A stretch of 64,000 nt of DNA from Plotosus lineatus. Its lineage: Eukaryota > Chordata > Actinopteri > Siluriformes > Plotosidae. The translations under genes and the position numbers were made by a program. Below, piece by piece: positions 48,731 to 56,391 of the stretch (positions within the stretch are counted from its first letter, which is position 1; the number at the start of each line of letters is the position of its first letter). The stretch lies in NCBI GenBank assembly GCA_024760905.1, contig CM045746.1, positions 8,583,966 through 8,647,965 on the forward strand, given 5' to 3'. The notes under the pieces were generated by a model, which was given only the letters and a program-made list of their open reading frames with translations, had not been told where the DNA came from and did no database searches.

Positions 48731-51700
48731 GTATATATGTGTATATGTGTTTGTGTGTGTCGTGGAACATGTCAGTAGATGATGAATAGTGTGCTTACAT
48801 TGTTCCAGGGTCTCCTGTCCACTGAAACGAAGCTTGAAAGAGGGCTTTGTGAAGCTTTGCTATTTTAAAAGTGAGATTAAGGGCCTGTAATAAATCAATC
48901 ATGGAATAAAGAGAAACCTGATACAGCTGCCTAATTATTGATTCATTTATCCATCTACACGTTCACTGTACACATGAATAATACAATCCACTGAAGTCCT
49001 TCGCTTCATCAAGGTCTAGAAAACGCAGGTTTTCATAAAAATGTATTAAATCCCTCCCGGCCTGCAGAAATCATTCTCACACAAACAACAAGTGCACTCA
49101 GCGAGCACAAACCTCCATCAAGTCAAAAAATATAACCACCTAATGTAATACAGGGATCCCAGACTTCCGCCATTTCGCGGAATTCCATTATTTTTACCCG
49201 CCTATTTTGCGGAATTCAGCTATTTTCACTTGCCAACAAGATAATTATTTTTATTCTTGTATATTTCATTTCCTCTATTTCTGAACCAGTTTCCTAACCT
49301 CGCTGGGATTCCTGGTAATACCACATTTCAAAGTTCCATCTCACTATGCTAAACAATCTTTAAAAACAATCCTGGATCCAGAATTAGATCCAGAATTTCC
49401 GCTGAATGATCTCCAAGTTCTTACAGTATTCCTTATCCAAAGTGCCGCCTTCAGTAAAAATGTCATAAAAATCAGAACATACCGCTAATAAACGCACACG
49501 CGCACAAACTGAGGGTAAAACATAGCCTCTTTTGTGGGGGTCCTTGTTTAAATACAAGAAATGAAATCAAGTAATTTTCACCAGATATTAAAAACAGTGA
49601 TATTCAATAACTGGAGAAAGCTGGAATTCTTCAATCGGAGTAGTTAAAACGAGTTTCCCATAAGTTCTTATAATTATCCACCATGAGGTTATGATGTCAC
49701 GTGTGTCGGGTTTGCAAAACTGTTTGTGTTCAATACAGTTAAAAAAAATAAAGCACAGATTTGGATAAAGGTCTTGAAAATACATATTCTTTAAAATGCG
49801 CCAAAATAAGATGCCCAACTAGCAGGAGAGATTTCATTATAACTATACTACGTTATCATAATCTGTGTCTGGTTGAGGTACCGTACACTCTGAGTGCTGC
49901 CATAATTTAAATACAGGGATCCCTCGCTACTTCGTCCTTCAGTTTCTGCGGCTTCAGTGATCGCAGGTTTTTCAAAAATATTCATCAAAAACGAGAAAAG
50001 AAAAAAGAAAATTAAGGAAAAATAGGGGAAATTTTTAAGAACATGCCAGTAAACAAGGCCTTCTTCTTCTTCTTTTCTTTTCGGCTTTTCCCTTCAGGGG
50101 TTGCCACAGCGAATCATCTGCCTCCATCTCAGGCTTCAGTGATCGCAGGTTTTTCAAAAATATTCATCAAAAAAAGAGAAAAGAAAAAAGAAAATTAAGG
50201 AAAAATAGGGGAAATTTTTAAGAACATGCCAGTAAACAAGGCCTTCTTCTTCTTCTTCTTCTTCTTCTTTTCCTTTCGGCTTTTCCCTTCAGGGGTTGCC
50301 ACAGCGAATCATCTGCCTCCATCTCACCCTATTCCTTTGCATCTTCTTCTCTTACACCAACGACCTTCATGTCCTCCTTCACCACATCCATGAATCGTCT
50401 CTTTGGTCTTCCTCTAGGCCTTTTGCCTGGTAGTTCCAGCCTCAGCATCCTATTACCAATATACTCACTATCCCTCCTCTGTACATGTCCAAACCATTTC
50501 AATCTAGCCTCTCTGACTTTGTCTCCAAAACGTCTTACATGTGCTGTCCCTCTGATGTGCTCATTCCAAATCCTATCTATCCTCGTTACTCCCAAAAAGA
50601 ACCTCAACATTTTCATCTCTGCTACCTCCAACTCTGCCTCCTGTCTTTTCCCCAGGGCCACTGTTTCTAACCCATACAACATCGTTGGCCTCAACACCGT
50701 CTTGTACACTTTTCCTTTCATTCTTGCCGATACCCTCCTATCACACATCACACCGGACACTTTTCTCCAACCATTCCAATCTGCCTGCACACGCTTCTTG
50801 ACCTCTTTTCCACACTCTCCATTGCTCTGGATTGTTGAGCCTAAGTACTTAAAATCCTCCACCTTCCTTATCTCTGCTCCCTGTAATCTCACCGTTCCTC
50901 TTTGGTCCTTGTCATTCATGCACATGTATTCTGTCTTACTGAGGCTAATCTTCATTCCTTCCTTTCCAGGGCATACCTCCACCTCTCTAGATTTTCCTGC
51001 ACTTGTTCTCTGCTCTCACTACAGATCACAATGTCATCTGCAAACATCATAGTCCATGGGGAATCTTGTCTAACCTCGTCTGTCAGCCTGTCCATCACCA
51101 TAGCAAACAAGAAGGGGCTGAGAGCTGACCCTTGATGCAGTCCCACCTCCACCTTGAACTCTTGTGTCACACCGACAGCACACCTCACCACTGTCTTACA
51201 TCTCTCATACATGTCCTGCACCACTCTAACATACTTCTCTGCCACTCCAGACTTCCTCATGCAATACCCCAGTTCTTCTCTCGGCACCCTGTCATATGCT
51301 TTCTCCAGATCCACAAAGGCACAATGCAGCTCCCTCTGACCTTCTCTGTACTTCTCCATTAACATCCTCAAGGCAAACACTGCATCTGTGGTGCTCTTTC
51401 TTGGCATGAAACCAAACTGTCGTTCACAAATGCTGACTTCTGCCCTTAGTCTAGCTTCCACTATTCTTTCCCATAACTTCATCGTATGGCTCATCAACTT
51501 TATCCCTCTGTAGTTGCCTCAACTCTGCACGTCTCCCTTGTTCTTAAAAATGGGCACCAGCACACTTCTCCTCCATTCCTCTGGCATCCTCTCACTCTCT
51601 AAGACCTTGTTAAATGTTCTTGTCAGAAAATCTACTGCTACCTCTCCTAGACACTTCCATACCTCCACCGGTATGTCATCAGGACCAACTGCCTTTCCAT

Positions 51701-53581
51701 TCTTCATCCTCTTCAATGCCCTCCTCACTTCACCCTTACTAATCTTTGCTACTTCCTGGTCCTCAACAGTCACCTCTTTTACTCTTTTTCTTACTCATTT
51801 TCCTCATTCATCAGCTCTTCAAAGTACTCTTTCCATCTTCCCAGCACACTTCTGTCATCAGTCAATACATTTCCCTCTCTGTCCTTTATCAATCTAACTT
51901 GCTGAACGTCCTTCCCATCTCTATTTCTCTGATGTGCCAACCTATATAAATCAATTTCTCCCTCCTTACTTTCCAACCGAGCATACAAGTCATCAAACGC
52001 GCTCTGTTTGGCCTTTGACACTGCTACCTTTGCCTTACGCTGTGTCTCCCTGTACTCCTGTTTACTCTCTTCGGTTTTCTCAATGTCCCACTTCTTCTTA
52101 GCTAATCTCTTCCTTTGTACACACTCCTGCACTTCCTCATTCCACCACCAAGTCTCCTTATCTACTTTCCTTCCAGATGACACACCAAGTATTCTCCTAC
52201 CTGTCTCCCTGTTCACATTAGCTGTAGTTGTCCAGTCATCTGGAAGCACTTCCTGACCACCCAAAGCCTGTTTCAACTCCTCCTTGAAGACAACCTGACA
52301 CTCTTCCTTTTTCAGCTTCCACCACTTTGTCTTCTGCTCTGCCTTTGCCTTCTTCACCTTCCTTTAAATTACATCGCTTGCACAAGATGTAGTCTACCTG
52401 TGTGCTCCTACCTCCACTTTTATAAGTCACCCTGTGCTCCTCTCTCTTCTGGAAGAAAGTATTCACCACAGCCATTTCCATCCTTTTTGCAAAATCTACC
52501 AACATCTGTCCTTCTGCGTTCCTGTCCTGGATACCAAACCTACCCATCACTTCCTCGTCCCCTCTGTTTCCTGCACCAACATGTCCATTGAAGTCTGCCC
52601 CAATGACCACTCTTTCACCTCTGGGGGTACTCTGCATCACTTCATCTAACTCCCTCCAGAATCTCTCCTCCTCTTCTCGCTCACATCCTGTCTGTGGGGC
52701 ATAAGCACTAACAACATTGACCATCACACCTTTAATTTCTAACTTGAGACTCATCACTCTGTCTGACACTCTTTTCACTTCTAGAACATTCCTGGCAAAC
52801 TCCTCCTTCAAGATGACTCCGACTCCATTTCTCTTCCTATCCACACCGTGATAAAACTGCATCATGTCAGCCAGCTCTCTACCTTTTCCTGTCAAAAAAA
52901 ACCCCAAAAAAAAAAAAAAACCCAACTTACATTTTTTGTGTGAGGTGCGCGTCTGTGTGCGCACGCATCAGTATGTGTGTATATTTACATTTTATTTACA
53001 TCTTATGCATCACTTTTGAATGTTTAATTGTTATTATAAGTATTTATAGCGTTGAATATGTATTTTTTGATATTATACATGCATATACATGTACGTATAC
53101 GTGAGTCAGGGGAGTAAATCCTACTTCGTGGAAATCGGTGGTCGCGGCAGGGGGTCTCGTTCCCAATTAACCACGGAAAGTGAGGGATCCCTGTACATTG
53201 TTTTTATAGTGACCGCGATGTCACAGGGACCTAAGCTGCATCCATACAGGAAGTGATGACGTGGAGGAAGATCAGGGTATCAGGCACCATTGGGGCACTG
53301 TGTATTTTGGACCCAGGAACTGAGGGAGGCCTGCAGCAATTGTGTCTCATAAAATGGCCGCCAGAAAACAGCTAATCCAAAAGGGATGGAAATGGCAGAT
53401 GGGATAAAATGTCTTTTCTTTTTTTATACGAGGTGGGACTCGATGTCTGAACATCCCTTGACAAAACGAGGCCTGTTAGTAGCTATCAAAGTGCTGCTTT
53501 CTCAGAGGCATAGGCATCGAAGAATCAACGCAGCTGCCAGCTGTTCCTGACACGCCTAACCATCAATCCGAAACTAATGAA

Positions 53582-53633
<52 letters not shown>

Positions 53634-53969
53634 CGAAAGAAATTAGCTTACAAAAGTGTATGTGTCTGTGTGTGCGCACGCACGTCTCATTACCTTCGAA
53701 CACCAACCACAACGCAGACTCCCACCCAATTACATCTGTCTAACTAGGTCACAGGCTACAAGAGAGGGAGAAAAGGAGGGAGAGAGGGATTGAAAGAGAG
53801 AGATAGAGACAGAGACAGGCTAGGGAAGGAAATAATCAGGAGAAAGTGGGAAAGTGAAAACAAAGGAAATGCGGGAAGAAAACTGCAGAGCTGCTGAAAA
53901 TGCAGAGTCATCTCCAAGGTACAACTCACCCGTGACAAATACAAGCTGGTTCTGTGTGAGAGGGTGTGT

Positions 53970-54007
<38 letters not shown>

Positions 54008-54825
54008 ACGCGTGTAAGAGAAAGAACACATAATTTGATTTGCCAGAATCTTGCAATGTAATACTTTATCTAAGCCACACCTTTACTGTCCGTGACAAGC
54101 ATGCATGCCACGCCTCCTTAATTTGCAGTGACAGAGACAGAGGCCTCACATCCTTCACTAGGACTACAGTGGGGCTGGCTGAAATGGGGAGAACCTGGCC
54201 CAACTATCCAATAAGTCAGGGGTGGAGTTTCAACTAATCCATCAGGTCTGGGGAAGGTCTTGCTGAATGCAAGCAGAACTGACAAAGAGGCTCCATCTTC
54301 TTACGAAATGATGGATACAGAGACCACACCTCATTCATTGTGAATGACAAGACAATAGGCCACACCTCCTTCAATTGGATCCACAGAGACCACACCTTTA
54401 CTGTGAATGACAAACAAAAGGCCACACCTCCTTCAGTCAGACTGAGACAGAGGCCACAAATCCTTTAGTACAATTGACAGACACAGAGGCCACGCCCTCA
54501 CTGTGATTGACAATCTTGGCCACAATTACATAATTATTGAAACAAAAGCCACACCTCTTTCACAGTGAACAAACATAGATACAACCCCTCCTTTTATGAG
54601 ACTGAGACAGGGGACACACCTCCATTGCTATGGATGAAATATTGGCCACATCTTTAATGTGAACAAAAAAAGACAGAAGCCCCGGCTTCTAAAATGAGAA
54701 ATAAGACTGGGGCCACACCTCCTTCACTATGAGTGACAAGGACTGGGCTACACCTCCGTTATTGGGACTGAGGCATACAACCCACACCTCCCTCTCTTTC
54801 CTTTCGTCCATGTTCCTCCGCACAC

Positions 54826-54871
<46 letters not shown>

Positions 54872-55026
54872 AAGCTTGTCCAAACACACCCTGAAGGATT
54901 TATGTGCCTTTATGTTTCACTGTGCAAAACTTTCCACACACACACACACACACACACACACTTTGTAGGTCTTCTCTATAGAGAAAAGTGCTCTTTGCCT
55001 GCTGTCTGCACAGATAATTTATTTTA

Positions 55027-55071
<45 letters not shown>

Positions 55072-55171
55072 TGAGTGTCCTGAAACTGAAACAACCTCAA
55101 ACCTATTTCTTCTTGCCAACCAAACTATCTGCTAACAGATGTGAGTGTTGGGTTGACTGTATAAATGTGAA

Positions 55172-55235
<64 letters not shown>

Positions 55236-55425
55236 GCGATACCTGTGTGCAGGTATTTTGCGATCCCCTGCTACCAGCACCACATCACACAGTTTGCGAG
55301 TCCGAAGGTAGGTCTCCATGCGCTTGAAGGTGTGTTCGGCGTGGCTGTGAGACTGGAAGAGTTCATCAGGGACGCACGGCTCCATGGACACGCATGAGGA
55401 CAGAGTCACGTTGCTGTTTGACGTC
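29179..55425 (-). CDS. klhl5: kelch-like protein 5 (klhl5), 10 coding exons, 5' end missing
   Basis: Ten exons join in frame: 55425-55243, 42347-42211, 39150-38954, 37964-37752, 31136-30950, 30870-30646, 30560-30398, 30275-30063, 29948-29777 and 29235-29179. All junctions are AG/GT with matching phase, giving 581 codons plus TGA. Order of domains: a Ser/Cys-rich linker, BTB (about residues 28-135), BACK (about 140-245), then six kelch repeats with GG doublets and Y/W spacing. The family are substrate adaptors of CUL3 ubiquitin ligases; the BTB binds CUL3 and the kelch propeller binds substrate or actin. KLHL5 is preferred over KLHL4 and KLHL1 because of the kelch wording ([40 protein letters not shown]). 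Human KLHL5 has about 755 residues, so roughly 170 N-terminal residues are missing here. No lesion is visible in the coding exons, so the gene looks functional. The paralogue assignment is from memory of the family and would need a tree. Confidence 0.9.
29241..29289. repeat. (CA)24 tract at the acceptor of klhl5 exon w10
   Basis: In the transcript it reads (UG)24 and ends about five bases before the acceptor AG. It takes the place of a normal polypyrimidine tract. Confidence 0.95.
29777..29948 (-). CDS. klhl5: klhl5 exon w9: kelch repeats 5-6
   Basis: Acceptor gttttttcag, donor ACT CAG/gtctgt. It encodes [40 protein letters not shown] and [13 protein letters not shown]. This wording fits KLHL5 better than KLHL4. 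Confidence 0.93.
30063..30275 (-). CDS. klhl5: klhl5 exon w8: kelch repeats 3-5
   Basis: It encodes [40 protein letters not shown] and [13 protein letters not shown], then RLSDCVER. Donor GAG AG/gtgagg. The acceptor is preceded by a long (CT)n/(GTCT)n tract on the coding strand that serves as a strong polypyrimidine tract (30277-30341 read on the other strand as GA repeats). Confidence 0.93.
30296..30341. repeat. (GA)n tract, polypyrimidine tract of klhl5 exon w8
   Basis: In the transcript it reads (CU)n and occupies over a third of the 122-base intron between exons w7 and w8. Confidence 0.92.
30398..30560 (-). CDS. klhl5: klhl5 exon w7: kelch repeats 2-3
   Basis: It encodes [33 protein letters not shown] and [15 protein letters not shown]. 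The donor is AACAGCAA/gtgtgt, completing Lys with the G of the next exon. The acceptor has no normal pyrimidine tract: about ten GT units run straight into TAG/GTGTAG. Confidence 0.92.
30646..30870 (-). CDS. klhl5: klhl5 exon w6: kelch repeats 1-2
   Basis: Acceptor ccccttag, donor CTC G/gtgaga. It encodes [38 protein letters not shown] and [15 protein letters not shown], followed by [12 protein letters not shown]. Each repeat shows the GG doublet with a Tyr or Phe and a Trp at the expected spacing. Introns on both sides are under 90 bp. Confidence 0.93.
30950..31136 (-). CDS. klhl5: klhl5 exon w5: BACK end and first kelch strand
   Basis: Acceptor is a T-rich tract ending in ttag; donor AAG G/gttaac. 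It encodes [46 protein letters not shown] and [12 protein letters not shown]. The [10 protein letters not shown] and LQSPRT motifs are typical of the KLHL1/4/5 group. The upstream intron is 6.6 kb and holds a full-length-like RTE copy. Confidence 0.93.
31294..31500 (+). mobile_element. tRNA-derived SINE, family 3, ending in (TG)n
   Basis: A-box-like taatggttagagaagc, B box ctggtttgattccc near 31346, then cccttgagcaaagcacc and a (TG)n tail at 31500-31558. It lies upstream of klhl5 exon w5 in the long intron. A relative is at 21553-21728. Confidence 0.82.
31808..34874 (-). mobile_element. RTE LINE copy D, near full length, 12-bp TSD
   Basis: Sense minus, 3067 bp, flanked by taattaacctga at 31796-31807 and 34875-34886. 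It is the most complete copy, with a 5' UTR of about 270 bp (sense start near 34874), an ORF start at 34607 ([15 protein letters not shown]), APE endonuclease, RT, C-terminal domain and the 3' tail near 31812. It lies in the 6.6-kb klhl5 intron in the same orientation as the gene, inside a Tigger-like TIR element whose ends are at 31575 and 35324. Confidence 0.94.
31838..34607 (-). pseudogene. RTE endonuclease/reverse transcriptase, inactivated (copy D)
   Basis: Successive frames are 34607-34395 (endonuclease N-terminus with VGTWNVGTM and IQETRWKG), 34398-34018 ([11 protein letters not shown]), 33769-33050 (linker), 33099-32410 (RT) and 32347-31838 (C-terminal domain). At least four frameshifts separate them. 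The RT catalytic box reads [12 protein letters not shown]: the second Asp of FADD has become Glu, so the polymerase would be inactive even if the frames were continuous. Confidence 0.88.
35740..36010. other. possible conserved non-coding element in klhl5 intron
   Basis: A non-repetitive block of balanced composition (for example ggcggagcaggccgcgggct, aacgggcgcggctaaatcaa, atagatctgcatatcatc). The minus strand is open for 130 codons (35993-35601), but only its first 85 or so codons are non-repetitive and it has no acceptor and donor pair fitting klhl5. Conservation is a guess from composition. Confidence 0.3.
36847..36890. repeat. (GGAT)n microsatellite in klhl5 intron
   Basis: About eight ggat units, with further tgga/agat runs to 37015 leading into the minisatellite. 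Confidence 0.9.
37025..37650. repeat. GC-rich minisatellite, unit 30 bp, in klhl5 intron
   Basis: About 18 units of the type gatgaagccggcctgtgtga followed by gagggggac. Eight units lie before and ten after a 90-base interruption at 37269-37359. Units in the second block are exactly 30 bp; the first block varies 30-32 bp. One strand is G-rich, with runs of five to seven G. It lies within 100 bases of exon w4's donor. Confidence 0.93.
37752..37964 (-). CDS. klhl5: klhl5 exon w4: BACK domain
   Basis: Acceptor ccctacag, donor CCG CAG/gtcagc; exactly 71 codons in phase 0. It encodes [37 protein letters not shown] and [10 protein letters not shown], the helical BACK repeat that positions the propeller in CUL3 adaptors. 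A GC-rich 30-bp minisatellite begins about 100 bases into the following intron. Confidence 0.93.
37965..38953. other. klhl5 intron between w3 and w4, unique sequence
   Basis: 989 bp with GA-rich runs at 38188-38205 and 38430-38460 and no identified transposon. Confidence 0.6.
38954..39150 (-). CDS. klhl5: klhl5 exon w3: end of BTB and start of BACK
   Basis: Acceptor cctttctcag, donor ATG/gtacac. It encodes [20 protein letters not shown], then the conserved [19 protein letters not shown] and HNYTM motifs that link BTB to BACK. It joins w2 in phase (G|GA = Gly). The upstream intron is the one filled by nested transposons. Confidence 0.93.
40099..40448 (+). mobile_element. solo LTR-like unit, 5-bp TSD
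   Basis: 350 bp starting TGTTATGGTC and ending GTCACA (TG...CA), with aataaa at 40377-40382. It is flanked by ggaag at 40094-40098 and 40449-40453. Removing it restores the Tigger reading frame (ACA GGA AGA TCA TCT). This fits a solo LTR left by recombination of an LTR retroelement. No internal region is present. Confidence 0.87.
40612..40908 (-). mobile_element. second solo LTR-like unit, opposite orientation
   Basis: The same family as the unit at 40099-40448, read on the minus strand: it begins with the complement of ccataaca at 40908 and ends near tatcagtcgg at 40620. The last 20 bases or so of the family end are changed, and no TSD is clear. The two units form an inverted pair 160 bp apart inside the Tigger fragment. 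Confidence 0.78.
41777..42058 (-). pseudogene. hAT N-terminal BED zinc finger fragment
   Basis: A frame of 93 codons encodes [12 protein letters not shown], then [17 protein letters not shown] and LKRKHVG. The W..F, C..C and H....H pattern is a BED-type zinc finger, the DNA-binding N-terminus of many hAT transposases and ZBED proteins. The catalytic region that should follow is gone. It is a remnant of the surrounding hAT rather than a klhl5 exon. Confidence 0.82.
42211..42347 (-). CDS. klhl5: klhl5 exon w2: core of BTB domain
   Basis: Acceptor tctctcag, donor ACG G/gtaac. It encodes [20 protein letters not shown], then a KQEEVKMEG stretch and [12 protein letters not shown], the classic BTB core with dimer and CUL3-facing helices. 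The downstream intron is 3060 bp and almost entirely transposon; the hAT boundary lies only about 30 bases from the donor. Confidence 0.93.
42348..43275. other. klhl5 intron start, no recognised element
   Basis: A GA-rich tract (42353-42440) overlaps the exon w2 acceptor pyrimidine tract on the other strand. A decayed SINE family 4 piece is possible at 42588-42700 (ggaggaaactg, gaaacccacacaggcac). Confidence 0.5.
43276..43345. repeat. (TG)n(TA)n microsatellite in klhl5 intron
   Basis: About 11 TG and 20 TA units in the 12.9-kb intron. Imperfect (tgtgtg) runs precede it from 43110. Confidence 0.9.
43628..44033 (-). mobile_element. internally deleted RTE (5' UTR joined to 3' end), 18-bp TSD
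   Basis: About 406 bp. Sense minus: the RTE 5' UTR (44033 to about 43762, matching copy D near 34874-34640) is fused directly to the last ~130 bp of the element ([12 protein letters not shown]... and the 3' tail). About 2.6 kb of coding sequence is missing at a junction near 43758. It is flanked by an exact 18-bp repeat, tataaagcatacggtcct, at 43610-43627 and 44034-44051. The long TSD shows it inserted as a ready-made short RNA rather than being deleted in place, or was deleted later with both ends kept. It is non-autonomous. Confidence 0.9.
45429..45556 (+). mobile_element. short RTE 3' end fragment inside hAT
   Basis: About 125 bases of the RTE C-terminus and tail ([19 protein letters not shown]..., then gccaaaaggagaagaag), sense plus. 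It interrupts the hAT transposase remnant: the hAT frame reads up to EIKEL before it and resumes with QSTEEDTLL after it. Any TSD is too short to define, perhaps atg. Confidence 0.8.
45557..47540 (+). pseudogene. hAT transposase C-terminal half, split by RTE
   Basis: Before the RTE insertion the frame reads [40 protein letters not shown], then [15 protein letters not shown]. After it, at about 47145, it reads [33 protein letters not shown] and [15 protein letters not shown]. This last part, followed in sequence by [12 protein letters not shown], is the hAT C-terminal dimerisation region. The wording resembles the Charlie-like hAT lineage that gave rise to GTF2IRD2-type host genes. Stops at 47358 and 47403 and the RTE insertion break it. 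Confidence 0.85.
45926..47102 (+). mobile_element. RTE LINE copy G, 5' truncated, 18-bp TSD, nested in hAT
   Basis: Sense plus. It starts in the RT at [20 protein letters not shown] and ends in the tail near 47100. An exact 18-bp repeat, gagcaaattgagccatgt, lies at 45908-45925 and 47103-47120; its hAT frame reads [25 protein letters not shown] is intact near 46314, but frameshifts occur around 46110, 46195, 46618 and 46760. Confidence 0.94.
47911..48642 (+). pseudogene. Tc1-like transposase C-terminal two thirds, DD34E present
   Basis: The first frame reads [30 protein letters not shown] (first Asp) and [18 protein letters not shown]. After a one-base shift in an A6 run near 48182, the second frame reads [30 protein letters not shown] (second Asp), [13 protein letters not shown] (Glu) and ends at 48642. 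The count from the second Asp to the Glu is 34 residues, so the DD34E triad is intact. The N-terminal paired-like DNA-binding part is missing, and the frameshift makes it a pseudogene. Confidence 0.87.
48765..49000. other. possible conserved non-coding element in klhl5 intron
   Basis: A unique block with aaagtgagattaagggcctg, taaatcaatcatggaataaa and gcctaattattgattcattt, resembling homeobox/PBX-type site clusters. It lies between a Tc1 remnant and a TIR element. No coding signal. Confidence 0.28.
49950..50326. repeat. tandem duplication spanning TIR element and RTE 3' end
   Basis: Unit 1 (49950-50131, 182 bp) and unit 2 (50132-50326, 195 bp) both begin ggcttcagtgatcgcagg and end gcctccatctca. 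Both contain host-element sequence followed by the first ~70 bases of the RTE 3' end (minus orientation). Unit 2 differs mostly by a longer TTC run. The duplication must postdate the RTE insertion. Confidence 0.92.
50240..52893 (-). mobile_element. RTE LINE copy I, about 2.65 kb
   Basis: Sense minus. It has the 3' tail at about 50240-50300, C-terminal domain 50982-50329, RT 51497-50952 ([14 protein letters not shown] intact), RT N-terminal part 51773-51519, linker 52357-51791 and endonuclease 52964-52236. It stops at [12 protein letters not shown] near 52890, so the ORF start and 5' UTR are missing. No TSD was found; the right edge is an A-rich tract. The copy sits in a TIR element (49914-53193) in the 12.9-kb klhl5 intron. 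Confidence 0.9.
50329..52890 (-). pseudogene. RTE endonuclease/reverse transcriptase, endonuclease motif deleted (copy I)
   Basis: The endonuclease frame runs from ADMMQ directly into [14 protein letters not shown]. Compared with copy D, about 28 residues are missing, including the QETRW segment that carries the catalytic Glu of APE endonucleases. The gap is in frame. Other hallmark segments remain: [33 protein letters not shown]-type RT start (51497) and FADD. Frameshifts at about 51500, 51785 and 50985 break the ORF. Confidence 0.85.
53584..53632. repeat. (GA)n microsatellite in klhl5 intron
   Basis: About 22 units. Another purine-rich stretch follows at 53760-53820 and a (GT)n at 53966-54006. 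Confidence 0.92.
54060..54795. repeat. degenerate minisatellite with ggccacacctcctt core
   Basis: The core gccacacctccttcactgtg, followed by atgacaaga or gactgagacag, recurs about 15 times at 40-55 base spacing (54075, 54108, 54315, 54360, 54420, 54455, 54490, 54545, 54608, 54710, 54750, 54782). It ends in (CT)n at 54828-54867. It lies 450 bases downstream of klhl5 exon w1 in the first visible intron. Confidence 0.82.
55172..55233. repeat. (TG)n tract at the donor of klhl5 exon w1
   Basis: About 30 units. In the transcript it is (CA)n starting about ten bases past the donor. CA-rich intronic tracts are known hnRNP L sites; any effect here is inference. Confidence 0.93.
55243..55425 (-). CDS. 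klhl5: klhl5 exon w1: linker and start of BTB domain
   Basis: Acceptor ttttacttcag, donor AG/gtatcg. It encodes a Ser-rich linker, then [19 protein letters not shown] and [11 protein letters not shown], the first strand and helix of the BTB fold. It starts in phase 2 (only the last base of the first Arg codon), so an upstream coding exon must exist. The next exon completes the final Arg codon as AG|G. A (CA)n tract of about 30 units begins about 10 bases inside the downstream intron. Confidence 0.92.
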
Positions 55426-55689
55426 CTGAAGTAAAACAGACACAAAAAAACCCACCCAATTAAATGCTGCCTCATTACGAACACTTCATTAAGACAGGCT
55501 GTTAATCAGCACTGATGCGAGACATAGTCATTAAACATAAAAAGCTATTTATTTCCTTCCTGACACGTCTCCATTATCTCTCACCGTTTCTCTCCACAAC
55601 TGCTTCCTGTCTCCTTTAACACATTTCTCTCTCTCTTCTCCCTTATCTTTTTCCTCCTCTGAGCACCAAACAGACATGGCAAGCTCTAT

Positions 55690-55960
55690 AAATCTCTCTA
55701 TTGTTATTGCACTCCCTCTCCGCTCTTAACTTTCAGCCTCTGGACATTCGAAAGCTTTTATAAAAATTAATATCTTTTCAAGCTGATAATTAATTACACA
55801 CCTTGGGTTTCCAGCCTCATTACACAATCGGCATTCCCGCACTTGTGAAAATGTGACCTTGACTTTTCAAGGACGTTGATCAACGTATTTGTTGAGGAAT
55901 AAAGGGCACATGTCAACGTAAAAATCCTTCCAAGACTGGGGCTCTGTTTATGCCCTGGGA
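55690..55960. other. possible conserved non-coding element upstream of klhl5 exon w1
   Basis: A unique AT-rich block with ctgataattaattacac (homeodomain-type TAATTA sites), aaagcttttataaaaatt and cctcattacacaatcggc. It differs from the surrounding pyrimidine-rich and CA-rich DNA. No coding signal. Regulatory role is inferred from composition only. Confidence 0.3.
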
Positions 55961-55989
55961 AAAACGTACCCTCAGTCTTACATCACAGT

Positions 55990-56220
55990 CTGTATTTTTC
56001 CCTCAAAGTCAAAATGTTACATTTATTTCACACTCTCACAATTACCACTTTTACCTCACACACAAACACAGCTCTCACATTTACACCTTTTACCGTATAC
56101 ACACACACACACACACACACACAGCACTTGTGATTACACTCTTTACCGCACACACACAGCTCTCACATTTACTTTCTTGTACTGCTCACACACACACAGC
56201 ACTTGCGATTACGCTCTTTA

Positions 56221-56252
<32 letters not shown>

Positions 56253-56279
56253 CTCTCACATTAACATGCTTGTACTGCT

Positions 56280-56313
<34 letters not shown>

Positions 56314-56391
56314 CACACACACAGCTCTCACATTTACGCCTTTTACTGCACGCACACACGCACACACTTACTGTATATACACACACATATA
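55990..56391. repeat. compound (CA)n minisatellite, left part
   Basis: Units of the type agctctcacatttac, then ctttaccacacacacac, recur six to seven times with (CA)n between. The same unit is at 60900-60930 and 63535-64000, with the insertions of 56.4-63.5 kb between. Confidence 0.8.

Larger units (their letters stand above)
49914..53193. mobile_element. TIR element (TA duplication) hosting RTE copy I
   Basis: Ends cagggatccctcgctacttcg (first 20 bases at 49914) and the complement of gtgagggatccctg (53193) lie between TA dinucleotides. Flanking parts match the element at 61093-62960 (gcttcagttcctgcggcttc, attgttattataag). The left part plus the start of the RTE has been tandemly duplicated (49950-50131 and 50132-50326). 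Confidence 0.85.

Noticed and set aside
29179..55425. identity as klhl4 or klhl1
   Set aside because: All three are close relatives, but the kelch part ([39 protein letters not shown]) fits KLHL5 better. A tree is needed for certainty.
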